64,000 bases of DNA, from contig NEEC01000012.1 of the NCBI GenBank assembly GCA_002189035.1, forward strand, positions 1-64,000, given 5' to 3'. The notes beneath the pieces were generated by a model. The model saw only the letters and a list, made by a program, of their open reading frames with translations. It did not search any database and was not told the origin of the DNA. The translations under genes and the position numbers were made by a program. Every line of letters begins with the position of its first letter. Position 1 is the first letter of the stretch. Source of the DNA: Utricularia gibba (Eukaryota; Streptophyta; Magnoliopsida; Lamiales; Lentibulariaceae). Shown piece by piece: positions 40,131 to 53,550 of the stretch.

Positions 40131-43100
40131 AATCCAACTCCTGAATCAAAAAAAGCACTTTATAGGCCCAACCCGGAATTCTTTATTCCATTTAATCCGT
40201 TTTATAGATGGAGGAGACCCCCATGGAACCCAGAAGGTGTTTTTAGAAGAAAAAAACCACGTTCCATTCTCAAATCCTGCGTCCACCGCACACTGTCAAG
40301 GCGAAACCGCCAAGAATCCAAACAGCCACTCGTCGCAACTCTATCATCTACTGGATGGGACTAATGATTTTGTAGCGTCGATGGCTACGCAAATAGGAAT
40401 ACAAAAACAAAAGTTTCTGTTTTTTTGTTTCGAGAAGACAAACTACGACGTCCATTTTCTCCAAAAAAGGGAATTAATCGTGAATTCTGACGGCCGAGGA
40501 GTGTGCAACGGAATCAACGGTGGTTACGGCAACATGGGGAAGGGTACTACTGTTCAGGGTGTCTGTCTTTTTGGGTCACGTGGATAATTATTGACGTCCG
40601 CCTTTGCGTATTTGGAATGTGTGCAATTATTATTGGATATGGATTTTTTTATTATATAACAATAACTAATACCTGAAGTTTTTTAATTCATTTGAATCAC
40701 TGTCAATTACATCATCCATGGAGTTCAATCTCACCGAGATATCAATACCATAAAACACATCTTGAAATTCGATAAAAAGACCAATTTGTTCTTAATACAT
40801 CGAAAAAATCTGGAAGAAATTCCCAAATTTTTGGGTAAAAAGATGATGATTAATTGGTTTCACTGTATTCAAGTCGAATTAGATTGTATTCCGTACAAGG
40901 CTAGTCTCATTTATGTGGACTTAATTACGTGAGGTATTTTCTTAAATGGCGACAAGCAAAGTAATCAGGGGAGGCCGCAATAAAAGAGTTACACAACTAA
41001 TGAAGAAGAAATCCATCAAAATCACATTCAGTGAAAAAAATGAAGTTTAAGTAATACTATCATATGGTGAAACTATTAAAGCCCCTAAACTCTAAATTTT
41101 TAATTTTTCGATTTTGAGACATCAAAACTACTAACTCTTAATCATGTTTTACAATAAGGTAACATGGTCAACATGATTCATAACAAGTTATCTAAAATAA
41201 TTTTGCACTGATCTAAAATAATTTTATTTGAAATAAGTTCCACGTTTAAAAAATAATTTGGTGAAACATAATCAATTCTGCTAAAAAAAGAAGAAAAAAT
41301 CAACAAGTTATTCTTCAGAATTATCAAATTATCAAAAATGCTTTTCAAACTTGCTTTTCCAAATTATCCTTCAACCTATTGAAATTTATTTATAATAAGG
41401 TTTCTTAATATAATAAAAATTTAATATCATATTCATTCGTTCAGATTTACTTAGTAGGTAACTCATTGTCTACGCATAAAAAAGTCTATATTCGATTGAA
41501 AATAATTTATTATTCATATAAATAAAAATATCATGAAAGATGGTTATGACGTGAAAGAATCCACTATTCCCAAATTCTATATGAAAAAAAAAGAAATCAC
41601 GTTGATGATAAAAAAAAATAGACCGATAAATATAATAAAAAATAAATTATTTATTTAATACACCAATATCACTTTATTAAAGTAAGTTATCAAGTATAAA
41701 TTGTTTTTTAATTAGAAATAGTCCCAACCAAAATAATATAAAAAAGCATTGTGAAAGCTAATGCTCGCAGCTAGAGCATTAAAGGGCCATCAATGAAGAT
41801 GCTCGCCAGCATGGTCCTCTCCAAATGGATAATCAATTAATCACTGTATGTTTTTTTTGTATATTTAAAAATAACATTAGTTGCAAATTTTAAAATAATT
41901 TTTAAAATATTTAATGTACTAGCTATATACTTGTATTAGTTGGTAACATATAAATTCAAATTTCTCTATTACTTCCAATTATGTGCATCCAATTTACTTG
42001 AAATATCTGCCATTCCTTAGATTTTAGATAGTTTAGAGTATGATATATGAAATGATCGTTAAAATTTGTTTTCATTTTTTAGTACATCCTTTTATGTAAC
42101 AGTCATGATCACAAACAAATCTCTTGTTAATTCCATTAAAAAGAGGCTATCATCACATCATCATTCTCAATGGTTCTTAAAAAGTCTTCATCTTATTGCA
42201 TTCGATTCAATCATAGCATAATGATCATAAAAAAAAGTCCAAACGGACCCACTTTCATAGTCATTTACATATTTTGCTTGAAGTATGTGCAATTTTGTAG
42301 GTAAAAATCATATAAAAAAGTATGTGGTGTTGTAAGTTTGGTATTGTGACTAATAATGAAATATGAATCGTGTTAAAAATTATTTAAGATGCATGACATT
42401 CAAATTTTACAATTTTAAATTTCCATGAGCTATATTTTGGGGTCAATTTCACTTTTTTTGACATAAATATTCATTATTTTTTTATGATAGTTTATGCAAA
42501 CAAACAAAATTGATCCAATGTTAAGTCTTGGATTTAAAGAGAAAGATGAATATATGAATGCTTGCAGCCTAACAGACCTCACATTCCTCCAAGATCCATA
42601 GATGCTCAGGTGAGCTTCTTTTCCATTCTACCATAGAAGCCTTTGACACTGACTGCTCGAAGTTGTCGACAAGTACATCAACTGACTCGTAGAATTATAA
42701 GACCTACAAAGGTTGACCCCTTTGCATACAGCATCCACTAAGGCCCATCTTAGAGTTGTTCATATATTGCTTGCCATCTAAAGCTTATGATATGTAATTG
42801 TCAAACGACTCTTCAGTGAGGAACCTTGCTCATGTTGATGAAGTTTACTCACCAATCTTGTAGGTGAGAAATAGTCAGGCAATTGTACATTTTACATGTG
42901 AAACATTTGAAATGAAAAGTTCCTTATTGTGTATGTCAGTGATGATGAAAAAAATGGAGTATTGTATTTGGCTTGCATTTATCATCAGTTTGAGACATTA
43001 GATACTTTCTATCCTACAAGTTGATGTATCTTGAGCTTGATGCCCCCCATGCATATGACATACATTAGGGAAACTCTGGTTATCCTAAGAATTAATTTGT

Positions 43101-43690
43101 TAATAATGTACCTACAATTAGTACATACATATGCATGTAACAAGTACATAATTCCCCATAATGAAATAACAACTTGTTAAAATAAGTGCTTTTGGATTGA
43201 GAAATCATTATAGAATGCATGAGTAAGTTAAATCAATTATGGAATCAGTTCTAAGTCTCTTGTATCAAATTTTTAAAAGATGTTTTCAATTATATAAGAG
43301 TAAGTTATATAGTCACACATAATATGTAAAAGATATTTCTATTTTGATTTATAAGTATAGTTTTGTTTGATCTTCTTTTCTAATGATGAGTAACCACCTT
43401 TAGACACCACCTCTTGTATCAATGTTTTGCCTTCTTAAAGTTCATGTATTATATCTAGGTCGGGAATCATGCAATAAGCAGTTGTTGTGTGTCGTTTTCT
43501 CAATATATTTTAATTATAAAAACATAAAATACAATTAAACATATTATAAGTATCAATCATAGGGGTTGAATTTTATGAAAAATATTTTGTGCTAACCTAT
43601 TACAAATTGTCACAGGTTTGTAAGATAGATTTAAAATACTGAACCATGAAATGAACTCTAAGTAGTGGAGCTTGATTAGGAAAATGTGCT
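40131..43690. other. Carrier 5' flank and long AT-rich spacer
   Basis: 40131-40600 is the likely promoter and leader of the carrier gene; plus-strand frames there (40074-40587) are taken as shadows. From 40600 to 43690 the sequence is AT-rich with A/T homopolymers. A less AT-rich patch at ~42560-42900 looks different from its surroundings and may be an eroded insertion, but shows no recognisable coding. Confidence 0.45.
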
Positions 43691-43699
43691 GTTAGGAAA

Positions 43700-45000
43700 G
43701 AGAATTAGTTTTCTTCTTTTTTTATTATCACCTTGGCTTTCACTAATTTATTATGAATAACTGATGACACACATTTTTCCTTAATTTTATAATACAAAAT
43801 AGTTATATTTTATTATGGTTTAGGTTAGATAAATGTGGTTTTTTATGTTTATATGTGTTTAAGTTAATTTTGTGTTTTTATGTTAAAAAGTGGACTAAAT
43901 CCTTTGATTTAGTCCACCACCTTTATTACTAATGTTTGATTAAGTTCAGTAGGAAGATCAGCAGAAAATCAGACTTGCAAACGTGTAGAACAAGTGAAAA
44001 AGGGCGCAATATTCGGAGAGAGACAAAGAGCACTGTTTTGCCGCTACCTGCAGTCTACAAGTTCCGGGCGGGAATAGTGCTGGAGGTCAGGAAGAAATCA
44101 AGACCCACCAAATTATGGACTTGATGGGCCATGAATCTCAGCCCAAGACTTGGTCAAACAATGAAAATTTCGTCTAAGATGCATGGATAAGATAGATATA
44201 TGAAGAAAATCTTCAAAGATTTGGATAGAAGATCTTATCCAAGTCCATCAAATAAGCTCAATACGAATACTTAGATCTACTCTTCTATAAATACCCCACA
44301 TTCTCAACCATTAGAAACGTCTTTGACCACTTTTCCTTTGTATCTTTCCTATTTTCGTGTCCATTTTCATGTTAGAGTTGAGTCCGCGTGTAGGCGCTTG
44401 CGGTTGAGGATCTGCTATGAAGCCTTACTTGCGCAAGTCCTGCATGCATTACTGTCTTACTATGTTTTTCAACATTTAATTTGAGATATGATTCTGTTTT
44501 CATAATGTTTTCTTTACCAACGTGATCTTTAGTACCATATAGCCCTAAGGGAGTGTGGGAGAATCAAAGGTTGGCCTCAAGCACCTAAGGAGAAGGGCTC
44601 AATCGGACATTATTGATAAGTCAAATTCTGTCTAATCTGTTTGCGAGGTGTGAGGTGTAGGAGTTAGATTTGTGTGTGGGGAAAATATGGGTTATCACAA
44701 GAGGTGAAATGACTCTGGTGGCGTGTTTGATTCCATAATCCCACAAAATAAGGGACGGTGCTATAACGGTCACCGAGTAGCACTATTTTAGCATAACACC
44801 CCAAAGCTTGCGCAAGCATTTGCACATGCAAGGGCGAATTTCATGTAAGGTGGATCTTACATCCAAGACCACTTTTCTTATTGTTTTTAAAAACCAAATC
44901 TTTCTTTTGTTTTCAATCTTCTTTAAGTTTTTGTTTTGAAAAGAAAATTCCAATAACAATTCCCTGTGGATACAATCTTATTTTATTATTTCGACGATTT
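43700..45000 (+). mobile_element. LTR-retroelement relic, hairpin family copy 2
   Basis: Landmarks shared in order with copy 1 at 6.4-7.7 kb: a 12-bp-stem hairpin with CTTT loop (43890-43917, left arm GTGGACTAAATC); GGAATAGTGCTGG (~44070); and an ATTCCCTGTGGATAC leader phrase (~44958), about 1.07 kb after the hairpin. TATAAATA at 44286-44293 in a CTTCTATAAATACCCC context suggests an LTR promoter. No retroelement coding follows; the sequence runs straight into a hAT transposase relic. Confidence 0.5.
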
Positions 45001-45024
45001 CTGTGCACTTGCAGAATCACCATC

Positions 45025-46615
45025 ATGAATAAACATTCTGGTAGATACAATAGTAATACTTTTCAATTTACTTTAAATGTTGTTGGAGGTAATCTAGCTA
45101 CTAAATTTACATTCGATAATGAAGTAGCTCAAGTTGATATGTTCTTGCTTTGTTAGCTAGTGGAAAACCTTTTACTGAAGTTGAAAATCCATTCATGTCA
45201 ACTTTTTTTAAAACTAGATTGCAACCTCATTTTATGTCTTTTTCTAGAAGAAAAACTGTTCGGATTGCCTTTGACCAATTTGAAAAGAAAAAAACAGCTT
45301 TAATTTCATCATTTCAATCTCTAAAATGTTGGTTTGCATTGACTGCTGATGGTTGACATGGTAATAATGGTGAGGATTATATTGTTGTCACTGCTAATTG
45401 GATTGATGATTTATGGATTATGCAAAAAAGAGTCTTAGCATTTAGACCTTATGACACTCCACACACAGGTGCCCAAATTGTTCAATTGATTACTAGTATT
45501 TGTGTTGAATATAGCATTGTTGAACGTGTATTATCTATTATTCTTGATAATGCTTCTAATAATTCAAATGTTATTTCAACCTTGAAATCCTCTATTAATT
45601 CTCCTTTAGGTGGTGTTTTTTTTCATTCAAGATGTGTTTGTCATATTTTGAATTTATGTGTGCAAGATGCTTTAAGAATATATGATTTTGCAAATGCTCT
45701 TGTTTCATTGCGTAAGTTGGTTAAGTTAGTCAAGAAATCTAGTCCTAAAAGAGCCATTTTCAAAAATCTTTGTGAGGCTATAGACATTGCATATAGAACT
45801 TTAAAAAAAGATTGTCCAACTAGATGGAATTCTACTCTTCACATGCTTAGATCTTTGTTTCCATATAAGAGTATTATTCCCTTATTTATGAGAATGCATG
45901 TTGATCAAAATTGTTCAATTGATTCTGAAATATTTTTGAAATTTTAAACTTTGTGTGAAATGCTTGATGTTTTTGAGAAGTATACTACTTGATTTAGTGG
46001 TTGTTATTATCCAACAACTCATTTAGTGCTACCAGCTTTAGTTACTATTTCATGTACATTTAAAAAATATGCTGAAGTTGAGTTTTTGTTAGAAATTGTT
46101 TCAGTGATGGTTGAAAAATTGGTTAAGTATTTTATCAATGTTCCTATTCTATTTCTTATCTCCATTATACTTGATCCAAGAGTTAAAGCTACTGGTTTAC
46201 AAATTGGTTTGAAAGTTTATTGTTCTTATATTTGTTCTCTTAAGTTTCCATTATGTCAACCTAATGGTCAATATATGTATGACACTGCAATCACTGTTTT
46301 AAATCATTTGTATGACTTATTTGAGATTGAGACTGGTTGTGCTAGATCTGTTTCTGAGGTGGTAGAATTTGCCAACCTTCTGAAACAGATGATTTTTATG
46401 CTATGGTTTCAGCTTCTCCTAACAGTTTCACAAAAACCAGTGAGATTGCTTTGTACAATGCAATGCATCAAGTGCAGCATAAAGGAGAAAATTTCCTTTA
46501 CAATAAAAGACCCTATCCATCTTGATTTCAGTTTTCCAGCCGAAAGTGTACAATGGAAGTTGCTAGAAAGTGAGGCAAGGAAGATTTTGAACAAAAATAC
46601 AAACAAAAATGAGTG
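45025..46615 (+). pseudogene. Decayed hAT transposase (zinc-finger BED / ricesleeper type)
   Basis: Successive frames keep the order of a plant hAT transposase: GKPFTEVENPF (~45160); the KCWFALTADG...NWIDDLW...KRVLAFR segment (~45325-45440); HTGAQI..LI...C.EY.I; LDNASNNSNVI (the conserved D-N-A-S-N-N of the catalytic core, ~45545); FHSRCVCHILNLCVQD; CPTRWNSTLHML (~45820-45850); and PALVTISCTFKKYAEVEF....ILDPRVK. It is broken by a frameshift and stop near 45155, a TGA at ~45355, a TAA at 45945 and further changes after 46350, where the C-terminal dimerisation region should be but is not readable. No terminal repeats were identified, so it cannot act on its own. Confidence 0.85.
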
Positions 46616-46619
46616 ATGA

Positions 46620-47900
46620 AAATATCTTCTCTAGGAAGAACACAAAACACAATCTAGAAGAAAAGATTTGGAAGATGAACCTCGAAGAGGATAAAGAACT
46701 TAGCTCACTTGGAGACATTCTAACATTAACACTACTCCCAGCCGAGAGTAGATTTTAATAAATATTTTGAAATTATTTTCTTTAACGTTACTATTTATTT
46801 TCTTACTTTCAAGCTGTGAACTCAGACATGATATTGATGTTATATCATGAACTTTTTTTATTTTCCTTTTATATGAGTAGCTAAGAACCATATGATGCTT
46901 TGGAATAAAAGGAACAAACGTGCTCATTGCTCATTAGACTACCTTATCCGTATAATAATATTATCTTCTTAATAAATTAGGATAAATTCATGAAGGTGAA
47001 GTAATAATTTTCATTTTAAATAACCTTAATTAGAGATAGAACAAAGATTAAGAGAAGACAAAGATTAGGTAGACTTAAACTTTTATTATATTAGATGCAT
47101 GATTTTGGTGTGGATAATGATGCGCATGCTGTTTCTAGAGATCCTAAAGCATCATCTTATTTCATTTTAGATAGAAATTTGATTTGTTCATTTATTACTT
47201 TCCTGTATTTTATTATGAAACTATATTAGTTCTAGATTAGATCAAATCTTTCACCATGATAAAAATGGAATGGATTAGCCTTTACATGACAACCACAAAG
47301 CTTCTTGTTTTTTACCCTGATTCACTATACTCATATTTGTTTTATGATGAAGTTGAACTAGACTTATAAATTTTATTTGATACGGGAATTCACATGTTTA
47401 CGACAACTTGTGAATCTTCCATTTATCAAAATGTCATGCAAAAACCAGAATTTTTCAAGTATTAACAAGTAGTAGTTTTATGTATTGAATGATCACACCT
47501 TGAGCAAGTGAGCATAAATGCATAGTTGGATGCAAAAATCTCTTTAGGGGCATAAACAATATCATTAGTCTTCTTCTGATAAATAATTCTTTCCTCAAAG
47601 CTTATTGTCCATATTATTTGAACATGCAATTCAAATTTTTTTTTAAATTTGTAGATGGAGAACCCTTCTATATGTTTTGAATACATAATATAAAGCTTAT
47701 TGTCCACATTATTCCATATTGTGACAAGTTTACCTTCAATGCTCTTGGAGGATTATTCTTGGATGATACATTTGATGGTGGCATGAAATCAATAGGTGTC
47801 ACATGGAGATAATCAGAGGAGGTACTTATAAAACGGCGAATAGTGGGATACCAAAATTGATTCCTCTTAGGCGATATCAAATGGAAAAAGGAGAATTGCT
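46620..47900. other. AT-rich spacer
   Basis: No domain recognised in the short frames (46700-46927 -, 47462-47934 -). Nothing else seen. Confidence 0.4.
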
Positions 47901-47929
47901 TTTTACTGTCTATAATGCACAGGTAGGAC

Positions 47930-48360
47930 AACAAGGATCAGAACAGGATGGTGACAGTTGTGCAACCAAAATCTCAAAAGTAGTCGAATTGTAGGAGTTC
48001 GGAATAGCTGACGGTTACATGTCAGCAGGGCCACTTGCACAGCTACAAGGTGCAGAAATTAGCTGACATTTGCAGTATTTAAATGGGGGCAACTTCTCCT
48101 ATAAATAGAGGAATGTTTGAAGGAAAAGAGATTGTACTCTCAATGCATCACTTGTAGTCTTTCTTTCTTCTCCATTAATGAACCACTTCTCATGTGAGTT
48201 TTCTCAGTTCCATGGTTTTTCCATCTACCGATGGTTTCCACGTAAAAACTAATGTCTTCTTTTACTTCTTTCATTCCAACAGCAACACGTAAACTCGAAA
48301 ACCATATACAAAATACAAGTAAAATCAATTTCACAACCCTAAAATCAATCATCCTCTACA
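47930..48360 (+). mobile_element. Solo-LTR-like promoter sequence
   Basis: TATAAATA at 48100-48107 (CTCCTATAAATAGAGGAATG) is followed by a TTGTACTCTCAATG and pyrimidine-rich run. This is the usual arrangement of a Copia-type LTR (U3 with TATA, then R/U5). The preceding GACGGTTACATGTCAGC and CAGCTGACATTTGC sections are GC-richer than the surroundings. Both LTR ends and any second copy are not visible in this window, so the call is tentative. Confidence 0.4.
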
Positions 48361-50520
48361 AAGATCAATTTTCACAAAATAGTTGTGTTTTATGAAAATG
48401 ACCTATACACAGAATTATTTTTCTCCATCACTAATGTAAAATGACCTTTAACGAGTTCTTCATGGTCAACCAATGTGGCATTCTTTGAACTTACTGATAC
48501 GACTCTCCAAACAACAAATATTGGGAAAACTAGATCTTAGGTTTTAAATAAAACAATCATTTATGAAAAGAAGAAGTTGGTCCTAGAGAAATGAATATCT
48601 TTGCAATCCAAACTATAAAAATGGTATCACGCTGTTAAGTGTCATTTTTTATTTATTAATTATAATTTATTATATGTTAATTAAGTATTAAGTTGTCCAA
48701 ATTAGGAGTTATATTGATAAATATTTTATTTTATTAGAAAAATCGAATTATTTTTTTTTTTATATATTTTTGTTGTTTTTTTTTATATGTTTTCACCTAA
48801 AGTATCAAGAAGCAAGTTTTGAGTGTTGCAGGAGACTTGCAAGAGATCAAATGCTAACATTTCGTGACTTGCACGCGATTTGTAACAATTGTGGGTGGAA
48901 GACTATCACTAGTCAGGGCCCCTCACTTACGATATGTGATAAACGAAAAATTTACACGTCGTAAATGTAAATCCTGCTATCAAATAAATTTATAACCTAA
49001 TACACATTAAAACATAATACAATTATGAGCATAGTGATTAGGGTTGAACATGAAGAGCAAGTGCTTGCTATGTGAAAGTTGATACATGAAACTAGTGTCA
49101 CGTTGGTAAAATTGGTTTTAGCTAGGACTAAGGCAGAACTAAAAAAAATACAGTAAATAAAAGTAATAAGTTCTGGAGCTCGGTTGTTTCTGGAATAAAA
49201 TGAGTGATGCCTTGAGACTCCTAGGGGATGTATGCTCATCATTTAACAAGCTCATACAAAACACAAATCATGCAATTAACTCACAAGGTCTAGGTCTATC
49301 CGGACTCTTGTTTTTCCTTCTAATCTTTAGTCTACCTCTAATTAGGATTGTTAAGTTGAGTTTCACTACTTCCCCTCCTGGATCTATCTTGATTTGTTAA
49401 GGAAGTGGCGTGACTTATGGTTTATTAGGTCTAAGGATGGATTAGCATATTTCTCCCCTTTTCACCCCAAGGCACCCCACTAAGTGTTTAGCCACTCATG
49501 CTTAAGACAAACGAAAATAGAAGAGAAAACATCATCCACAATGCATTCATGTCTCAGTCGACTACTAGAAAATAAACAAGCAGGAAATTTAAAAGTTCAA
49601 CATAAATTTGGAAATCGTCACTAGCTAATCTTAGTAAGGAGTAATAATCCTTGGAAAATAGAAAATAGTTTTCAAGCATGAGCTTAGTTCATGTTCGTCT
49701 TCATCCTTCTTCCTCCCCAGAAAACCTTCTCCAGAAAGTTGTTCGTGAGTCTCCAATGGGAGATCTGCCTTCTCTCTCATCTTCCCTCCCTTTTTGTTCA
49801 AAATCTCACTTTTTCATCTCCTTGGACTTTGTGTGTACTCTTTTTCAAACTTATGCCACCTTCTATGCCGCCATACTGTTCATATTCGTCTCCTTGGGAT
49901 TTGTGTTGCGACCTGTGCTGCATTGCTCGAAGGAAACTGTTACAAGGTTGGGACTAAATCGCAGATAAAATGAGGGGAAGAGCACTTTAGTTTTCTGTTT
50001 TCATTTCAATTTTTATGACCATTTGTGATGAAACCTTTTTAGTTTCAGGGAATAGATGAAGTTTCATTCCACGTCTTAAATATCAATCTCGATTCTTTTC
50101 TGAATTTTTTTGAGATTTTGCATAATTCTACATATCATGTTGCAATCTTTCTATAGTGTCTCCTAGTCACGATCCATGAGTAGCAGACCACTTCTCACGA
50201 ATTTTGATGAAGAGGAAGGAGAAGATCAACATCTCCAACTTTATTGACTCGAGGGAGATAGCGAATTCTTTGTGAACAGGATACTACGATAGTGGATGGG
50301 TAGTGACTTCGTACCCGCCATTGGTCATTGGTAGCAACTGCGCACATACGTAGAATTCAATTTTGAAGGCAATCGAAGACAATCATTTTGTCCTCTCAAT
50401 CGTCCAAGAGGGAATTACATGAGTCTATTCTTGAGACTCCTTGCCATTTAGAGTATAAGGGAGAATAGACTATTCATTGCTCCTATAATCAGTTATTCAG
50501 AAGAAATCATTGAAAACCAA
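48361..50520. other. Spacer, no gene recognised
   Basis: Mixed AT-rich sequence. Two overlapping plus-strand frames at 49678-49968 are Ser/Pro/Phe-rich but resemble nothing known to me. Confidence 0.35.
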
Positions 50521-50649
50521 GGCTTGGATAAACAAAAGAAAGAAATGGAATTTAATTTACAAAAACTGTTTCCCTTAGTCAAAGTCCATTACTTACGTTA
50601 TATGTTTTATTTCTATATTTCAAAACCCTCTTTTTATAAACCCATGACA

Positions 50650-50790
50650 ATTTGTGAAAGTTTAGTACAAAATACTTTTTACAAAACTCAGTTCATTGAG
50701 ATCGACACTCGTACTACACTTAATTGTGTTTTACGTTTTTCTAAATTAAATTTTTTTGAGGAAATGACACAACACACATCATAGAACAAG
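50650..50790 (+). repeat. Retroelement leader relic
   Basis: GAGATCGACACTCGTACTAC, then TGTGTTTTACGTTTTTCTAA, then GAGGAAATGACAC. This parallels 2105-2250 base by base over about 110 bp, with modest divergence. Like that copy it lacks an adjacent LTR or pol. Confidence 0.45.
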
Positions 50791-51324
50791 GAAATGGGGA
50801 TAATAATTTACACTAGACACCACAGTTAAAACTTTATAAGTTTAAAGTGCTATAAGAACTTAAGATAAGAGTAATACTCTCAGAATACATTACAACCGAA
50901 ACTGATTTTAAATAAGAGTAAGACCTTTATTATATAGATAGAGAAATAAGTCTACATAATATAAAAGCGCTTTTAGTGAATTGGGAAGTTATGCCCCAAC
51001 TTTACACAACTTCATCCAATTTGATTAAGTTGAACTCAATAGCATAATTTTACTGGTTTTCTTGATTGGTACATAATCTCTTAAGAAGATTTTGATTCTA
51101 TTATACTCTTGATCTAGTGATTAGTCCAAGTGAAATTATTTGAGAGGATTAATGTTCTTATTTCATTCATTTTCATTATCCTTATCTATGGTATCCATAA
51201 TCGCGTCATTTATTAATCATTTCCATGTACCATACAATTAATCAAAACAACAATGTCAAACAAAAAAAAAGGATTTTATCAACAAATAAAATTGGCTTAC
51301 TTTCATGTTTTTTGTAGTACAAAC

Positions 51325-52211
51325 TAGTGGTGCATACGGTTCCTAATCGTACAGTTTTGGTTCGGAACCGTACGTTTCCAAAACCGCGGTTCATTGTGGG
51401 CAACGGTTCCAGTTTCGATTCGGAACCGCATCCCCAAAAACGCTGAACCGAACCGAAACCAGAACCATATAGATGGCTTCGGTTCAAAACCGGAACCAAG
51501 ATTCACGAACCTAACCATAACCAGAACTGATCGGTTATTGTTTGAATGTATTTTCCAAGCACCAATATGAACCATGGTAAATATATGGAAGTGAAGTTTT
51601 TAATAATTATTAATTTTGTATATTTTGATAATATCAAATGATATATTTAATAATGTTCATTTATATTTCACTGGATATATTATATGATATATATGTTAAT
51701 TTATAAAATATATTAATTTAGATTACTTGATAAAATATCTCAATAAAATATAATTAAAATCAATATAATTTGTCTTTTGAGTTTGCATGCCTGGAGCGAG
51801 AACCATTTTCCAAACACCTACACGAGATAATATGGGTGTCTAAGAAGAGTGTCTAAGACCATATCCTGAACACTCACATTTGCTCATGTAAGTGTCTCGG
51901 GAGGGCACCTGAAATCATTTTCCAAGCACCCACATCTCTTGTGGACGTGTTTGGGAAGGGGTGTTAAAGAAGATTTTCAAGACACCCAATTCTCTTGTAT
52001 GGATGTCTGAACCATATGGTTCACGGTTCAGAATCATGAACAGTACGGTTCAACATGGGTCAGTACCATCGGTTCCACGGTTCCAATGATGTTGAACCAA
52101 ACCGAAATCGTACGTTTTCAGAATCGGAACCGGAACCATACGGACATTGATTTCCTAGAATTGCAATTCCGGGTCGAACTGCGGTTCCGGTTTGAACCGA
52201 GCCCACCTCTA
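51325..52211. mobile_element. Non-autonomous hAT element with 8-bp target duplication
   Basis: An 887-bp element. The left end is TAGTGGTGCATACGGTTC and the complement of the right end is TAGAGGTGGGCTCGGTTC (13 of 18 match; the TAGNGGTG ends are hAT-like). It is flanked by GTACAAAC (51317-51324) and GTACACAC (52212-52219), an 8-bp target-site duplication with one difference. Both subterminal zones are packed with GGTTCGGAACCG-type motifs in both orientations, as in many hAT elements. The middle (~51790-52015) holds about three diverged copies of a ~60-bp unit (CATTTTCCAAGCACCCACAT). No transposase; it would depend on an autonomous hAT source. Confidence 0.82.
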
Positions 52212-52309
52212 GTACACACATATTCCTTCATCTTGCAAGTTCTAAAATTGTATGTAACATCCTCTAGTTTTTGTCGAAGTTGATCCTCTTAATTTGTTTG
52301 TAAGTTTTA

Positions 52310-53300
52310 TTGCTCTACATATGGATCGAAATTGCTTATTACACTTGATATATTCAATTTTGATGAGCTATGTTGCATTATGGGTTTGTTCTACCCGAGA
52401 CAGATCATTCATTGTTTGTTCTTCATGAGACTAATGATATCATTATACTATTGCTTTATGTGGATGATATAGTGTTTACTGGAAGTTCTGGAGTTGTATT
52501 GGGTCGAATTAAGAAGTTATTAAATGAGACAAACCAAAAATGCCACATAATTCTTCCTAAGACAGACATGAGTTATTATAATTCTGTACCTACTACATGT
52601 GTGCTTTGTGCTCTAACTTTTTGTGAATTTCCAAAAAAATATCGAGCATTGGTAATGGCATTATACTACCTCATTTTGACACAATAAGATAAACCTTTGT
52701 TATGAATCAAGTCTGTCAATATATGCATCATCCAACTAGAACACACATGGATGCTTTAAAGCAAATTTCACGATATGTTTATGGAACCATTTATGATGGT
52801 ATTATTCTATTTCGAGAAGATATGAGTTTGATTGACTTATCTTCCATGAGAATCTTTTTTTAATGTTGATTGGGCTACTATCTGCGTTTATCGTATTTTC
52901 ATTGATGAAAGTCTCATCGGATGGAGGTGTAAAAAGCAACGTACTATAGCTCAATCAAGCACAGGATGGGAATATAGAGGAATGAGTTTTGTTGTTGATG
53001 AAGTTGTGTGGGTTTGGATGTTATTGCATTCCTTGTTGCACTGCTAAGGTGTCTCTATGATTTATTACGATAGCAAGAATTCAATTGCCATCGCTATGAA
53101 TCCGATTTTTCATGAGCATATGAAACACATTGAAATTGATCATCATTTTATATGTGAACGAATTATGGGTGAAGAATTTGATGTGCAATATCTAGCTTCC
53201 AAACAATAGCTCTAGACTTCTTCACTAAAAGTCAAGATCAAAGTCAGCATCTGTATTTGAAAAGCAAGATTGACAAGTTAGATAATACATTGCCATGTTT
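52310..53300 (+). pseudogene. Decayed Ty1/Copia pol (reverse transcriptase to RNase H)
   Basis: The frame at 52370-52687 contains LLLYVDDIVFTGSS, with the YVDD catalytic motif of Copia reverse transcriptase. After frameshifts come YMHHPTRTHMDALKQISRYVYGT (~52720-52790); the RNase H region with a retained DWA, RCKKQRTIAQSSTGWEYR (~52925-52980) and VWVWMLLH (~53005); YYDSKNSIAIAMNPIFHEHMKHIEIDHHF (~53060-53145); and a final SQDQSQHLYLKSKI (~53230-53270). Several stops and frame changes show it is inactive. Sequence upstream (gag, protease, integrase) is missing, and the hAT element ends about 100 bp away. Confidence 0.88.
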
Positions 53301-53304
53301 GAGT

Positions 53305-53550
53305 GGGGTTGTTAAGATTATAATTACTCCAACTTGATTTAGGACTTTTGTTATATTTGTATTGTATCATATGGGTTAGGGATCATTAATAGTGACTATA
53401 CATATATACTAATGATGATATGTGAAAGTTGGGAGTATGGGTTTTAGGTTTCCGGTTTGATGTTGTTCATTCTCTCAATTATCCACAAGTACATGGGAGG
53501 AATAGTGTAATGATTGTCAATTTTTTTAAGGAAAAATTTTATTAAAGCCT
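53305..53550 (+). mobile_element. Probable 3' LTR start of the Copia relic
   Basis: Just after the RNase H remnant comes GTTTGAGTGGGG (a polypurine-tract-like run), then TGTTAAGATTATAATTA, the usual form of a Copia LTR 5' end. The LTR right end was not found. Confidence 0.5.

Noticed and set aside
40074-40587. Two plus-strand frames opposite the start of the carrier gene
   Set aside because: Antisense to, or upstream of, a certain gene, with no domain.
49678-49968. 96- and 88-residue overlapping frames
   Set aside because: Low-complexity Ser/Pro/Phe-rich text in two frames at once; no similarity recognised.
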